Origin: Alloalcanivorax marinus
GTDB taxonomy: Bacteria > Pseudomonadota > Gammaproteobacteria > Pseudomonadales > Alcanivoracaceae
Direction of reading: 5' to 3'
Length of the DNA stretch: 64,000 nucleotides
Assembly (NCBI RefSeq): GCF_016785095.1
Contig: NZ_JAEKJB010000008.1
Coordinates: forward strand, 930,001-994,000
Part shown: positions 25,175 to 34,954 of the stretch, in pieces
Layout of the letters: each line of letters opens with the position of its first letter
Numbering within the stretch: position 1 is the first letter of the stretch
Translations under genes and position numbers: made by a program
Notes under the pieces: generated by a model
Database searches by the model: none
Seen by the model: only the letters and a program-made list of their open reading frames with translations
What the model was told of the DNA's origin: nothing

Positions 25175-26467
25175 ATGTTGAAACGGCTTTCCACTCTGTT
25201 CGTGTTGCTGGCGCTGGTGGCCACCGGCCTGGTCCGGGCCGCGGACACCGAGACGGTGACCGCCCGGGGCTATGGCGAGGACCCGGAGCAGGCGGTCACC
25301 AACGCCCTGGTGGCGGCGGTGCGCCAGGCCGGCGGCGTGACCCTGGCGGTGGACCCGTCGTTCCGGCGTCAGGTGAGCCAGTGGGTGATCCAACGCCAGG
25401 GTGACGTGACCACCTGGACCGGTACCCGCACCTCGGTGGCGGAACCGCAACTGCCCACCCTGGGCAGCCTGGAAAGCTACCGGGTCACCGGCGTGGCCCA
25501 GGAGGACAACGCGTTGTGGCGGGCCGACGTGGAGGCGGTGATTCTGCGTCACCGCGCCCCGGGTCCCGACCGTTCCCATCTGCCGGCCATCGTGGTGGCG
25601 CCTTTCACCAGCGACGCCGACCGGTACACCCTGGGAGAGACCAGTCTGCCGGCGGCCGAAGTGGGCGCCCGGCTGCAGGCCAATCTGGTGGACGCCTTCA
25701 CCCAGTCCGGCCGGTTCCGGGTCCTGGACCGCGCCCATCTGGCCGAGCGTGACGCGGAACGGGCGATCCTGCGCAACGGTAGCGCCGAGCCCGCCGAACT
25801 GCTGCGTTTGGGCAAGGCCAAGGGCGCCGATCTGCTGCTGGTGGGTCACATCGAGGCGTTCGACATCGGCGATCAGGCGCGTACCTTCTACGGCGCGAGT
25901 TTCCAGGGCTACGAGCCCTATGTGCGGGTCCGCTATCGGCTGATCGACGCCGCTGGCGGCGAGATCCTGGCCGCCGGCCTGTTCGACTGGCAACAGTCCG
26001 AGGGCAGCGTGCGGCAACTGGCGCGGCGGCAGAACCTGGATGACTGGCGCCATCCGGAACGGTTGGCGGACCTGGTCTACCCGCGCATCGCCCGCGATCT
26101 GGCCGGCGCCGCCACCGATACCCTCTACCCGGTGATCGTGCTCAAGGCGGACGGTGACCGGGTCTACCTGAGCCAGGGCCAGGGGCGTCTTGAGGCGGAC
26201 ACGGTGCTCAATGTCCACCGGCCGGTGGAAACCCTGAAGGACCCACAGACCGGCCTGCCGATCCGCATGGAAAGCGACGCTTTGGCGAGCCTGAGGGTTA
26301 CCGAGGTGCGGCCGGATTACGCGGTTGCCCGGATCACCCAGCGCCGTGAGGCGCCGCAGCCCGGTGACCGGGTGCGTCCGCCGGCCCCCTCCGCCACGCC
26401 CGCCGAGGCGCCCGCCGGTCAACCGGACAGCCCCGGGTCTTCCGAGTTGCCCCTGAGCTGGGATTAG
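25175..26467 (+). CDS. CsgG/TolB-N-like exported protein with FlgT/LPP20-like N-terminal domain
   Basis: A 430-residue exported protein with a Sec signal peptide (residues 1-22, cleavage after VRA). The segment TVTARGYGEDPEQAVTNALVAAVRQAGG resembles the LPP20/FlgT N-terminal domain. A CsgG-like domain follows (about 138-300: AIVVAPFTSD, LQANLVDAFTQSGRFRVLDR, GADLLLVGHIE). The last 35 residues are Pro-rich. No lipobox is present. Paralogous folds of LpoB and this protein in one operon suggest a shared outer-membrane assembly. RBS is AGGGAGG, and the stop overlaps the Kef gene start by one base. Function unknown. Confidence 0.75.
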   Translation: MLKRLSTLFVLLALVATGLVRAADTETVTARGYGEDPEQAVTNALVAAVRQAGGVTLAVDPSFRRQVSQWVIQRQGDVTTWTGTRTSVAEPQLPTLGSLESYRVTGVAQEDNALWRADVEAVILRHRAPGPDRSHLPAIVVAPFTSDADRYTLGETSLPAAEVGARLQANLVDAFTQSGRFRVLDRAHLAERDAERAILRNGSAEPAELLRLGKAKGADLLLVGHIEAFDIGDQARTFYGASFQGYEPYVRVRYRLIDAAGGEILAAGLFDWQQSEGSVRQLARRQNLDDWRHPERLADLVYPRIARDLAGAATDTLYPVIVLKADGDRVYLSQGQGRLEADTVLNVHRPVETLKDPQTGLPIRMESDALASLRVTEVRPDYAVARITQRREAPQPGDRVRPPAPSATPAEAPAGQPDSPGSSELPLSWD

Positions 26468-28257
26468 TGAGCGGTTACTTCAACCAGGCACTGGTATTGC
26501 TGGCGGCGGCGGTTCTGCTGTTGCCGCTGTTCCAGCGCCTGGGTCTGGGCAGCATCCTCGGCTATCTGGCGGCGGGCATCCTGATCGGGCCGCTGGGCTT
26601 TGCTCTGATTCCCGACGCGGAGGCGGTGCTGCACTTCGCCGAACTGGGCGTGGTGCTGATGCTGTTCCTGGTGGGCCTGGAGCTGGCGCCGGACCAGCTG
26701 TGGGCCCAGCGCAAGCGGCTGCTGGGCCTGGGTGTCAGCCAGATGCTGTTCAGCGGCGGCTTGCTGTGCGGTTTCTTCCTGGCCTGGGGCCAGAGCACCC
26801 CGGCGGCGGTGGCCATCGGCGCCACCCTGGCGTTGTCGTCCACCGCCTTCGCGGTGCAGATGCTGGTGGAAACCAACCAGCTGGGTACGCCCCAGGGCCG
26901 CAATGCCTTCTCCATTCTGCTGTTCCAGGATCTGGCGGTGATCCCGCTGCTGCTGTTGCTGCCGGTGCTGGCCGGCGGCGCGGGCGGCGGTGATGGAGAG
27001 CAACCGCAACTGCTGATCGGTCTGGGGGCGTTGATTCTGATGTGGCTGGCCGGCCGTTACGTGCTCAACCCCTGGCTGGCCTGGCTGGCGCGGCTTCATA
27101 ACCGGGAACTGATGACCGCCACCGCCCTGCTGCTGGTGCTGGGCGCCGCCGAATTGATGGACACCCTGCACCTGTCCATGGGCCTGGGTGCTTTCGTTGC
27201 CGGCATGCTGCTGGCCAATTCGCCGTTCCGCGAGCAGCTGGACGCCGATATCCAGCCCTTCAAGGGCCTGTTGCTGGGCCTGTTCTTCATCGCCATTGGC
27301 ATGACCATGGACCTGAAACTGCTGGTCAGCGCGCCGCTGCGCATCCTGGCCATGGGCGTGGCGTTGCTGATGATCAAGACCCTGGTGTTGGTGGTGATCG
27401 CGCGGGCCATGAAGGTGGCCTGGCGGGATGCTCTGCGGTTCGGGTTGCTGCTCAGCCAGGGCGGTGAGTTCGCCTTCGTGCTGTTCACCCAGGCCGGAGC
27501 CCTGAACCTGCTCACCATGGACATGATCGCCCGCCTCAACCTGGTGGTGGCGCTGTCCATGGCGGCCACCCCGCTGCTGTTGAAGCTGGTGGCGCGCTGG
27601 TGGCCGGCGCCGGGGCGTGCCTCGCGCAGTGTCGCGGATGAACCGGCGCCCAACGGCCAGCCGCCGGTGATCGTCGCCGGGTTTGGCCGTTTCGGGCAGA
27701 TTATTGGCCGGATTCTGGTGAGCCGGCGGATTCCCTTTACCGCGCTGGATTCCAATCCGGAGCACATCGATACGGTGCGGCGCTTCGGCAATCAGGTCTA
27801 CTTCGGCGATGTGACGCGGCTGGATCTGCTGCACTCCGCCGGCCTGGACCACGCCCGGGTGATGGTGCTCGCCATCGACGATGTGCAGGCCTCACTGCGG
27901 GCGGCGCGGCTGATCCGCGAACACTTCCCCGGCATCACCCTGATCGCCCGGGCCCGGGATCGCTACCACGCCTACTCGCTAATGGCGGAAGGGGTCGAGC
28001 ACGTGATTCGCGAGACCCTGGATTCCAGCCTGCGCACCGCCCAGACCGCCCTGGTGCAGCTGGGCGTGCCGGAAAGTACCGCCATCGACGTGGTGCGCAC
28101 CTTCCGGGACGTGGACGAGCGGCTGCTGCGCGAGCAGTTCCAGCACCGTGATCAGCTCGACAAGCTGATTGAGATTTCCGCCCGCGGGCGCGAGGAGCTG
28201 GAATCCCTGCTCGCCGCCAGCGCCGACGGTCAGGGCAAGGCCAAGGACGAGATTTAA
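26467..28257 (+). CDS. Kef-type CPA2 cation:proton antiporter with TrkA-N domain
   Basis: A 596-residue inner-membrane protein. Residues 1-380 are a CPA2 exchanger with about 12 membrane segments, including GSILGYLAAGILIGPLG, the LFLVGLELAPDQLW segment and the LLSQGGEFAFVLF segment. Residues about 398-530 are an RCK/TrkA-N domain with the nucleotide-binding motif GFGRFGQIIG. It likely extrudes K+ in exchange for H+ in response to electrophile or redox stress, like KefB/KefC. It starts with GTG overlapping the CsgG-like stop (TAGTG), so it may be coupled to the envelope operon. The 3' end overlaps the convergent SRPBCC gene by 4 nt. Confidence 0.92.
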   Translation: MSGYFNQALVLLAAAVLLLPLFQRLGLGSILGYLAAGILIGPLGFALIPDAEAVLHFAELGVVLMLFLVGLELAPDQLWAQRKRLLGLGVSQMLFSGGLLCGFFLAWGQSTPAAVAIGATLALSSTAFAVQMLVETNQLGTPQGRNAFSILLFQDLAVIPLLLLLPVLAGGAGGGDGEQPQLLIGLGALILMWLAGRYVLNPWLAWLARLHNRELMTATALLLVLGAAELMDTLHLSMGLGAFVAGMLLANSPFREQLDADIQPFKGLLLGLFFIAIGMTMDLKLLVSAPLRILAMGVALLMIKTLVLVVIARAMKVAWRDALRFGLLLSQGGEFAFVLFTQAGALNLLTMDMIARLNLVVALSMAATPLLLKLVARWWPAPGRASRSVADEPAPNGQPPVIVAGFGRFGQIIGRILVSRRIPFTALDSNPEHIDTVRRFGNQVYFGDVTRLDLLHSAGLDHARVMVLAIDDVQASLRAARLIREHFPGITLIARARDRYHAYSLMAEGVEHVIRETLDSSLRTAQTALVQLGVPESTAIDVVRTFRDVDERLLREQFQHRDQLDKLIEISARGREELESLLAASADGQGKAKDEI

Positions 28258-28679
28258 AGCCGGAGATTGTTCAGACCCCGACGGATCGAATTCTCCAGGG
28301 CCGGCTTCACCAGTGCCCCGAGCAGCGGTACCTTGCCGCGAAAGACGATGGTGTATTGAAGCCGGGAGCCGCCGTCCCCGTGCTCGGAAAACACCATCTC
28401 CCCGAAATGATCACGTAGCGGGCTGCCCTTGGTGATGCGGTAGGCGATGCGCTGGCGCGGCTCGAATTCGGTGACGGTTTCCTCGAACGGCGGCGTCAGC
28501 GGCAGGGACAGCCGCCGTACCGAGCCGACGCCATTGGGCTCCCCTTCGCCGGCCTTGACCCGGCGCACCTTGGCGGGGGCGAACAGGGAGGACAGGTTTT
28601 CATGATCACTGAGATGGCGGAACAGAGCGTCCACCGGAAACGGAAAGGTCTTGTCGATCTCGATGCGTTGCAGGCCCAT
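28254..28679 (-). CDS. SRPBCC family protein (polyketide cyclase/START-like)
   Basis: A 141-residue protein with the Bet v1/START-like fold: an opening strand with FPFPVDALFRHLSDHENLSSLF, the alternating strands EETVTEFEPRQRIAYRITKGSPLRDHFGEMVFSE and a long C-terminal helix. Such proteins bind hydrophobic ligands; no catalytic residues can be recognised. GGGAGAG lies upstream of the ATG at 28677-28679, which decides the start. It stands alone between the Kef antiporter and ggt and ends inside the antiporter stop region. Confidence 0.82.
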   Translation of the reverse strand: MGLQRIEIDKTFPFPVDALFRHLSDHENLSSLFAPAKVRRVKAGEGEPNGVGSVRRLSLPLTPPFEETVTEFEPRQRIAYRITKGSPLRDHFGEMVFSEHGDGGSRLQYTIVFRGKVPLLGALVKPALENSIRRGLNNLRL

Positions 28680-28770
28680 GGGCTCTCCCGCTGACAGGCG
28701 AAACCCGGAGTCTGACCGGCCGCCGGCGTCCTGCCCAGGTTCCAACGGGCCAGACGCCGGTGCCGGCCGG

Positions 28771-30453
28771 TCAATCGGCGGCGGCGGGGGCTGGCGCGCG
28801 CACCTCGGCGGCGCCGATGGCGCGCGGGTCGGAGGCGGCGCTGACCCGGCCCGCCTTCCGGTCCCAAAGAATCGCCTGCATGTTGCCGTAGGCGCGCTCC
28901 ACGGACACCACGTCATGGCCGCGCAGGCGCAGGCTCTTGGCTTCCGGAGTGTCCAGGAAGGCAGGCTCCGCCTGCACCCGGTCGGGCAGGAACTGATGGT
29001 GGAAACGCTGGCGCGTGACCCAGTCCTCCACCGGCTTGCCGGCGGCGGCTTCCATCACGCCCAGCATCACCATGGTGATGATGCGGCTGCCCCCCGGTGT
29101 GCCGAGGATCGCCACCCGGTCGTCGAACTCCACGAAGGTGGGCGTCATGGACGACAAGGGTCGCTTGCCCGGGGCGATGGCGTTGGCCTTTGAACCGACC
29201 AGCCCGTAAGCGTTGGGGCTGCCCGGCTTGGAGGAAAAATCGTCCATCTCGTTATTGAGGATCACGCCGGTGTCCTTGGGCATGAAGCCGGAGCCGAACG
29301 GCAGGTTGATACTCAGGGTGGCGGCCACCCGGTTGCCGTCCGCGTCGAGCACCGACAGGTGGGTGGTATGGAAACCTTCCTCGGTGGCCACCGGTTCGCC
29401 CAGCTCACTGCTGGGGGTGGCGCGGTCCAGTTCGATGGAGGCCGCTCGCGCCTCGGCGTAGGAATTACTCAACAGGTTATCCACAGGTATCGAGACGAAG
29501 TCCGGATCGCCCAGATAACGACCACGGTCCTGGTAAGCGCGCCGCCAGGCCTCCACGGTGAGATGGGGAAGTAAGTCCTCACTAATCTCGCCACCATTGA
29601 ATTGGCTGAGGATATTGAGCGCCTCCATCATGACGATGCCGCCGGCGGAGGGCGGCGGCGCGCTGATCACCCGGCCGCCCCGGAAGTGGCCGACGATGGG
29701 TTCGCGTTCCTTGACCCGATAGTTTTCCAGATCCTTTTTGGTCCATATGCCGCCGGCCTCGCGCACGCCTTTCACCAGCTTGTCCGCCACCGGGCCCCGG
29801 TAGAAACCGTCGCGGCCGTGCTCGGCGATGGCCTCCAACACCCGGGCCAGATCCGGTTGCCGGATCACGGTGCCCACCGCCGGCAGGCGACCGCCGTCCA
29901 GGAACACCGCGGCGGCGTGGGGATAGCGATTGAGTACCTCGCGACGATAGCCGGCCAGGGCCCGGTAATGCGCCTCCACCTCGAAGCCTTGCCGGGCCAG
30001 GCGGATTGCCGGCGCCAGGGTTTTCTTCAGCGGCAGCTTGCCGTAGCGCCCGGCCAGGTAGTCGAAGGCGGCGGCCTGGCCGGGAATACCGGCGGCCAGG
30101 GGGCCGTTGATGGCGCGGTCGCGCACCACCTTGCCGTTATCGTCCTGGTACATGTCCTCGGTGGCCGCCGCCGGGGCGGTTTCCCGGGCATCCACCATGG
30201 TCTGCAGGCCGTCGCGCTGGCGGTGCAGCAGCCAGAAGCCACCCCCGCCCATGCCCGCCGAATAGGGTTCCACCACCGCCAGGGCCGCGGCCACCGCCAC
30301 CGCCGCGTCGAAGGCATTGCCACCCTGGTCGAGAATCTCGAAGCCGGCCTCGGTGGCCAGCGGGTGGGCGCTGGCGATGGCCGCCTTGCCCGGCGACGCG
30401 GCCTGGGCGGCCGTGCAGAACAACGTCAGGGCAAGAAGCAACCCGCGCATCAT
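28771..30453 (-). CDS. ggt: Gamma-glutamyltransferase
   Basis: A 560-residue Ntn-hydrolase that hydrolyses or transfers the gamma-glutamyl group of glutathione in the periplasm. The signal peptide (residues 1-18, cleavage AQA-A) is clear. The autoprocessing site and nucleophile Thr lie in FHTTHLSVLD, giving a large subunit of about 360 residues and a small subunit of about 195. NLPFGSGF and the LGTPGGSRII motif of the small subunit are intact. Length is normal. Placement near coaD matches PA0361-PA0363, but the ferredoxin gene usually between them is absent. Confidence 0.95.
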   Translation of the reverse strand: MMRGLLLALTLFCTAAQAASPGKAAIASAHPLATEAGFEILDQGGNAFDAAVAVAAALAVVEPYSAGMGGGGFWLLHRQRDGLQTMVDARETAPAAATEDMYQDDNGKVVRDRAINGPLAAGIPGQAAAFDYLAGRYGKLPLKKTLAPAIRLARQGFEVEAHYRALAGYRREVLNRYPHAAAVFLDGGRLPAVGTVIRQPDLARVLEAIAEHGRDGFYRGPVADKLVKGVREAGGIWTKKDLENYRVKEREPIVGHFRGGRVISAPPPSAGGIVMMEALNILSQFNGGEISEDLLPHLTVEAWRRAYQDRGRYLGDPDFVSIPVDNLLSNSYAEARAASIELDRATPSSELGEPVATEEGFHTTHLSVLDADGNRVAATLSINLPFGSGFMPKDTGVILNNEMDDFSSKPGSPNAYGLVGSKANAIAPGKRPLSSMTPTFVEFDDRVAILGTPGGSRIITMVMLGVMEAAAGKPVEDWVTRQRFHHQFLPDRVQAEPAFLDTPEAKSLRLRGHDVVSVERAYGNMQAILWDRKAGRVSAASDPRAIGAAEVRAPAPAAAD

Positions 30454-30492
30454 GGTCTTTCTCCGTGTCCGGCTGTTATCGGGCGGCGGGAT

Positions 30493-31059
<567 letters not shown>

Positions 31060-31131
31060 TCAATGCCCGCAAGCATACCCCAAGCCACTTCCGAGGTGCA
31101 GGGCCCCCCCGGACCTGTTCCGGGCGCCCGT

Positions 31132-32739
31132 CTAGGCGAGCCGGTCCGCCAGGGCGGTGGCGTTGCGGGCGCTGAGGCCATAGATGGTGAGCTGTGGATT
31201 GACCCCCAGGCTGGTGGGGAACACCGAGCCGTCGAACACATAGAGGTTGTCCAGGTGATGGTAGCGGCCCTGGTTGTTCACCAGCCCGCGCTTCTCGTCC
31301 CCCAGCGGGCAGCCGCCCATCACGTGGGCGCTGCCCAGGGCCACTTCCAGCGGCGCGAACGGCAGGGTTTTCATGCCTTCCCGGGCTTCCGCCCAGGACC
31401 GGTAGAACGGCGCGCGAATATGCCCTGGCCGCACCGCCCGGGCGCCGGCGGCGAACTGCATCTCCACCTGGGTGAGCAGGCTGCGGCGGGCGCCGTCCAG
31501 CAGGTAGTCGTTGAGCGGATAGTCCAGCTGGGGCTCGCCGTTGTCGCGCAGGCTCACGGTGCCGCCGGGGCTGTCTTCGTGGAAACCGTCGCGCAGCAGG
31601 GCGATGGAGGCGGCCAGGTTGGGCAACTCGGTGATGTGGCGGCGAGCCTCCTCGCCGAAGCCACCCATCAGGGCGCTGGCGAGGCCGGGGTGCAGGGGCA
31701 TCATTTCCAGCTTGTAACCGATCGGGCCGTCCACGCCGCCGGCGAAGGTGAACTGATCGGAGTGCAGGGACTGGGGGGCGCCGTAGTAGGGCGCCACCTC
31801 CTCGTCATAGCGGCCGAAGGCGAAGCTGGTGACGTGCAGGAAGGTGCGCTTGCCCACTCTTTCGTCCGGGTCCGGCACCTCCGAGCGCTGCAGCAGGGCC
31901 GGCGTCTGGATGCCGCCGCCGGCGGCGATCACGGTGGGTGCCTTGACGGTGATCACGGCGCCGGTGGGGCGTTTGTCGTGGTCCAGCGGGCGTACTTCCA
32001 CGGCGCTTACCCGGGTGCCGTCGTGGATCAGGCGTTGAGCGCGGGCGCCGTGGATCAGGGTGGCGCCGGCGTCCATGGCCGTCGGCAGGGTAGTGACGAG
32101 CATGGATTGCTTGGCGTTGGTGGGGCAGCCCATGCCGCAGTAACCGAGGTTCCAGCAGCCGCGCACGTTGCGTGGAATCACCGACCAGTCCCAGCCCAGT
32201 TTTTCGCAGCCGCGCTTGATCACATCGTTATTGGCGTTGGGCGGCATGGCCCAGGGCTCCACTCCCAGGCGCTGCTCCATGCGCTGGAAGAAGGGGTCCA
32301 GGTCGGCGCGTCCGGTGCCGGCCACGCCGAAGCGTCGCCGCCAGTGGTCCAGGGTTTCCTCCGGGGTGCGGAAACTGGAGGTCCAGTTGACCACGGTGGT
32401 ACCGCCCACGGTGCGCCCTTGCAGGATGGTGATGGCGCCGTCCTTGGTGGCGCGCAGGGTGCCCTCCTGGTAGAGGTTCCGGTAGGCGTCGCCTTCGTTC
32501 AGGTTGAAGTCCCGGGAGCTGCGCAACCGGCCGGCCTCGATAAGGATCACCTTGAGGCCGCGCTGGCTGAGAATCTCGGCGCTGACCGCGCCGCCGGCGC
32601 CGGTGCCGATGATCGCCACGTCCGCTTCCAGGGTGAGATCGTCGGTTTGTTCGGCGCCGTCGATGAGGTGCCATTTGTCCCCGGCATCCGCCCAGGGATC
32701 GTTGATGTTCTGGATTTTGAGAGTGGAAAGGTCCTGCAT
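31132..32739 (-). CDS. laoA: GMC-family oxidoreductase, LaoA-like long-chain alcohol dehydrogenase
   Basis: A 535-residue flavoprotein. FAD binding is shown by AIIGTGAGGAVSAEIL (about residues 43-58) and the GMC signature by GRTVGGTTVVNW. The Cys-rich CGMGCPTNAKQS, the HVMGGCPLG motif and the C-terminal DGSVFPTSLGVNPQLTIYGLSARNA complete the active site. It has no signal peptide of its own. Order aldehyde dehydrogenase - Tat protein - GMC oxidase with a divergent TetR gene matches laoC-laoB-laoA and laoR (PA0364-PA0367), a system that oxidises long-chain alcohols from alkanes and alkyl sulfates. Assignment rests on family and synteny. Confidence 0.85.
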   Translation of the reverse strand: MQDLSTLKIQNINDPWADAGDKWHLIDGAEQTDDLTLEADVAIIGTGAGGAVSAEILSQRGLKVILIEAGRLRSSRDFNLNEGDAYRNLYQEGTLRATKDGAITILQGRTVGGTTVVNWTSSFRTPEETLDHWRRRFGVAGTGRADLDPFFQRMEQRLGVEPWAMPPNANNDVIKRGCEKLGWDWSVIPRNVRGCWNLGYCGMGCPTNAKQSMLVTTLPTAMDAGATLIHGARAQRLIHDGTRVSAVEVRPLDHDKRPTGAVITVKAPTVIAAGGGIQTPALLQRSEVPDPDERVGKRTFLHVTSFAFGRYDEEVAPYYGAPQSLHSDQFTFAGGVDGPIGYKLEMMPLHPGLASALMGGFGEEARRHITELPNLAASIALLRDGFHEDSPGGTVSLRDNGEPQLDYPLNDYLLDGARRSLLTQVEMQFAAGARAVRPGHIRAPFYRSWAEAREGMKTLPFAPLEVALGSAHVMGGCPLGDEKRGLVNNQGRYHHLDNLYVFDGSVFPTSLGVNPQLTIYGLSARNATALADRLA

Positions 32740-32810
32740 GACCGGATTTCCTGTTGTTGTTATGGCAAGGCGTTATGGCAAGACCACCGGCGCCTTGGCG
32801 CCGGTGGCGA

Positions 32811-33380
32811 TCATTCCGGGTGGGCGGCCAGATTCAGCGGCGGACCCGGGTAGCCGGTGCCGAGGGCCGCGTCCGGGGTCACATACCAGGCCATCATCAG
32901 TGGTTGGGTGAGGCCCTTGAAGGCGAGCTGGGCGAAGCCGTTGTCGCTGCCGGACCACTCCGCCAGAGTGCGCTGGAGTTGAGCCTCGTCCTGGTCGGCG
33001 AAGTGCGCCCAGGTGCCGGTGACCCACCAGCGGGCGGCCCCCAGTTGCAACAGGTCCAGGAGTTGGAACAACTGCCCGCGGGCGCCCTCGGAGCCGCCGG
33101 CCAGCAGCCGGTCGAAGGCCGCCAGGGCATCGTCCGGGCCGGCGCCGGCCACGGCGTCCAGGCCGCCGGCCAGCAGCGGCGCCATCAGCGGGCGCAGCAA
33201 TTCCAGATCCCGTTGACGCAGATACCGGTAACCCGATGCCGGGCCCGGATCGCCGCTGCAGCCGGTGAGCAGGGTGGCGCCGCCGGCGCCCAGGGTCAGG
33301 GCGGTGGCGCCCCAGAACCCGAGCTTGAGGAAGCCGCGACGGCTGACGCCGCCGCGGGGGGAGGACGAATCCCGGTTCAT
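32811..33380 (-). CDS. laoB: LaoB-like Tat-exported lipoprotein, small partner of the GMC oxidoreductase
   Basis: A 189-residue protein related to the gluconate 2-dehydrogenase subunit 3 type. The N-terminus carries a twin-arginine signal (SRRGFLKLGF at about residues 13-22), a hydrophobic stretch, and a lipobox LLTGC (Cys at about residue 41), so it should be a Tat-exported lipoprotein. Since LaoA lacks a signal, co-export with LaoB is the likely route. The soluble part is helical with no redox motif. It lies 12 nt after laoC and 71 nt before laoA. Confidence 0.8.
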   Translation of the reverse strand: MNRDSSSPRGGVSRRGFLKLGFWGATALTLGAGGATLLTGCSGDPGPASGYRYLRQRDLELLRPLMAPLLAGGLDAVAGAGPDDALAAFDRLLAGGSEGARGQLFQLLDLLQLGAARWWVTGTWAHFADQDEAQLQRTLAEWSGSDNGFAQLAFKGLTQPLMMAWYVTPDAALGTGYPGPPLNLAAHPE

Positions 33381-33391
33381 GGCGCGCCCTC

Positions 33392-34834
33392 CTATTTGAG
33401 CATGAACTTGTAGATCAGCTTGTGCATGCCCCGGCCATAGGGCGGCAGGATGTGCTTGGTGGCGTTCATCTTGCCCTTTTTGTAGACGCCCTTGGCCTTG
33501 GAGAAGGTCAGGAAGCCTTCCGGGCCGTGGTAGTGACCCATGCCGGAGGGACCGACGCCGCCAAACGGCATGTCGTCCACGCCCACCTGGGTGATGGTGT
33601 CGTTCAGGCAGACGCCGCCGGAGTGGGTGTGGTGCAGCACGTGCTCGCCGTTTTCGCTGTTCCAGTCGAAGTAATACAGGGCCAGCGGGCGGGGCCGCTC
33701 GTTCACGTAATCGATGGCGTCATCCAGGGTCTGGTAGGGCACCACCAGCATTAGCGGGCCAAAGATCTCATCGTGGACGATCTTCATGTCGTCGTTGACG
33801 TCGAGCACCAGGGTGTGGGGAATCTTGCGGCTGCCGGCCAGGTCCTCGTTGTCCGGGTTGATCTCGATGACCCGGGCGCCCTTCTCCCGGGCGTCGTCCA
33901 GATAGCCGGTGAGCCGCTGGTACTGGCGCTCATTGATGATGCTGGTGAAGTCCGGGTTGTCGCGCAGGCTCGGGTAGAGCTGGGTGACCTGGGCCTTCCA
34001 GGCGTCCACGAACTCGTCCACCCGATTCTCCGGGCACAGGATATAGTCCGGCGCCACGCAGGTCTGGCCGCTGTTCAGGCACTTGCCGAAGGCGATGCGT
34101 TCCACCGCGTCCTTCATCGGGAAGTCCTGGCCGATGATGCACGGGCTCTTCCCGCCCAGCTCCAGGGTCACCGGGGTCAGGTTCTCGGCGGCGGCGCGCA
34201 TGATGTGCTTGCCCACCGAGGTGGAGCCGGTGAACAGCAGGTGGTCGAACGGCAGCGCCGAGAAGGCGGCGCCCACCTCCACTTCGCCGTTGATCACCGC
34301 CACGTGCTCCTCGTCGAAGGTCTTGCCGATCAGTTCTTCCAGCAGCGCGCCGGTGCGCGGCGTCGACTCGCTCATCTTGATCATCACCCGGTTGCCGGCG
34401 GCGAGAGCCGCCAGCAGCGGGCCGATGGCCAGATACAGCGGGTAGTTCCAGGGCACGATGATGCCCACCACGCCGAGCGGCTGGTACTCCACCCACACCT
34501 TGCCGGGCCACTGGGCGGCGCCCACCTTGCGTTTGGAGGGTTTCATCCATTTGCGCAGGTGCTTGGCGTGGTACTTGATGCCCTCGACACTGGTGAGCAG
34601 TTCCGCCAGTTTGGTTTCATCGGCGGAACGGTTGCCGAAATCGGCGTTGAGCGCCTCGATCCAGGCGTCCATGTTGTCCAGCAACATGGGCTTGAGCCGT
34701 TGGATGTGCTCCACGCGCTGTTCGGCGCCGGGGTAGGGGTGATGGCGGAAAGCGGTTTTCTGTGCCTCGAAAATCCGCTTCATGCGGTCGATTTGTGCCT
34801 GGCCGGTTTGGAATTCTTTGATTTCGGCGACCAT
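33392..34834 (-). CDS. laoC: Aldehyde dehydrogenase, LaoC/coniferyl-aldehyde dehydrogenase type
   Basis: A 480-residue NAD(P)-dependent aldehyde dehydrogenase. The catalytic Glu lies in VTLELGGKSP and the nucleophile Cys in LNSGQTCVAPDY; IIVPWNYPLYLAIGPLLAALAAGN is the cofactor-binding segment. Sequence style matches the coniferyl-aldehyde dehydrogenase group that includes LaoC and fatty-aldehyde enzymes. It would convert the aldehyde from LaoA to fatty acid for beta-oxidation. It is the first gene of laoCBA, divergent from laoR across a 120-nt gap with a clear palindromic operator. Confidence 0.92.
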   Translation of the reverse strand: MVAEIKEFQTGQAQIDRMKRIFEAQKTAFRHHPYPGAEQRVEHIQRLKPMLLDNMDAWIEALNADFGNRSADETKLAELLTSVEGIKYHAKHLRKWMKPSKRKVGAAQWPGKVWVEYQPLGVVGIIVPWNYPLYLAIGPLLAALAAGNRVMIKMSESTPRTGALLEELIGKTFDEEHVAVINGEVEVGAAFSALPFDHLLFTGSTSVGKHIMRAAAENLTPVTLELGGKSPCIIGQDFPMKDAVERIAFGKCLNSGQTCVAPDYILCPENRVDEFVDAWKAQVTQLYPSLRDNPDFTSIINERQYQRLTGYLDDAREKGARVIEINPDNEDLAGSRKIPHTLVLDVNDDMKIVHDEIFGPLMLVVPYQTLDDAIDYVNERPRPLALYYFDWNSENGEHVLHHTHSGGVCLNDTITQVGVDDMPFGGVGPSGMGHYHGPEGFLTFSKAKGVYKKGKMNATKHILPPYGRGMHKLIYKFMLK

Positions 34835-34874
34835 AATGCGTCTCCCTGGACGGTGATGGACCTGACCTGATTTT

Positions 34875-34890
34875 TAGAGTAATTACTCTA
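34875..34890. promoter_or_regulatory. 16-bp palindrome, probable LaoR operator
   Basis: TAGAGTAATTACTCTA is a perfect palindrome in the 120-nt gap between the divergent laoC and laoR genes, 40 nt upstream of the laoC start. Its size and symmetry fit a TetR-family operator controlling both directions. Confidence 0.65.
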
Positions 34891-34954
34891 GAGGTCAACA
34901 CGGTGTGTCCGAAATCCGGTTCGCCGCCCTGCTCCATGCCCTGATTGGCCCGTT

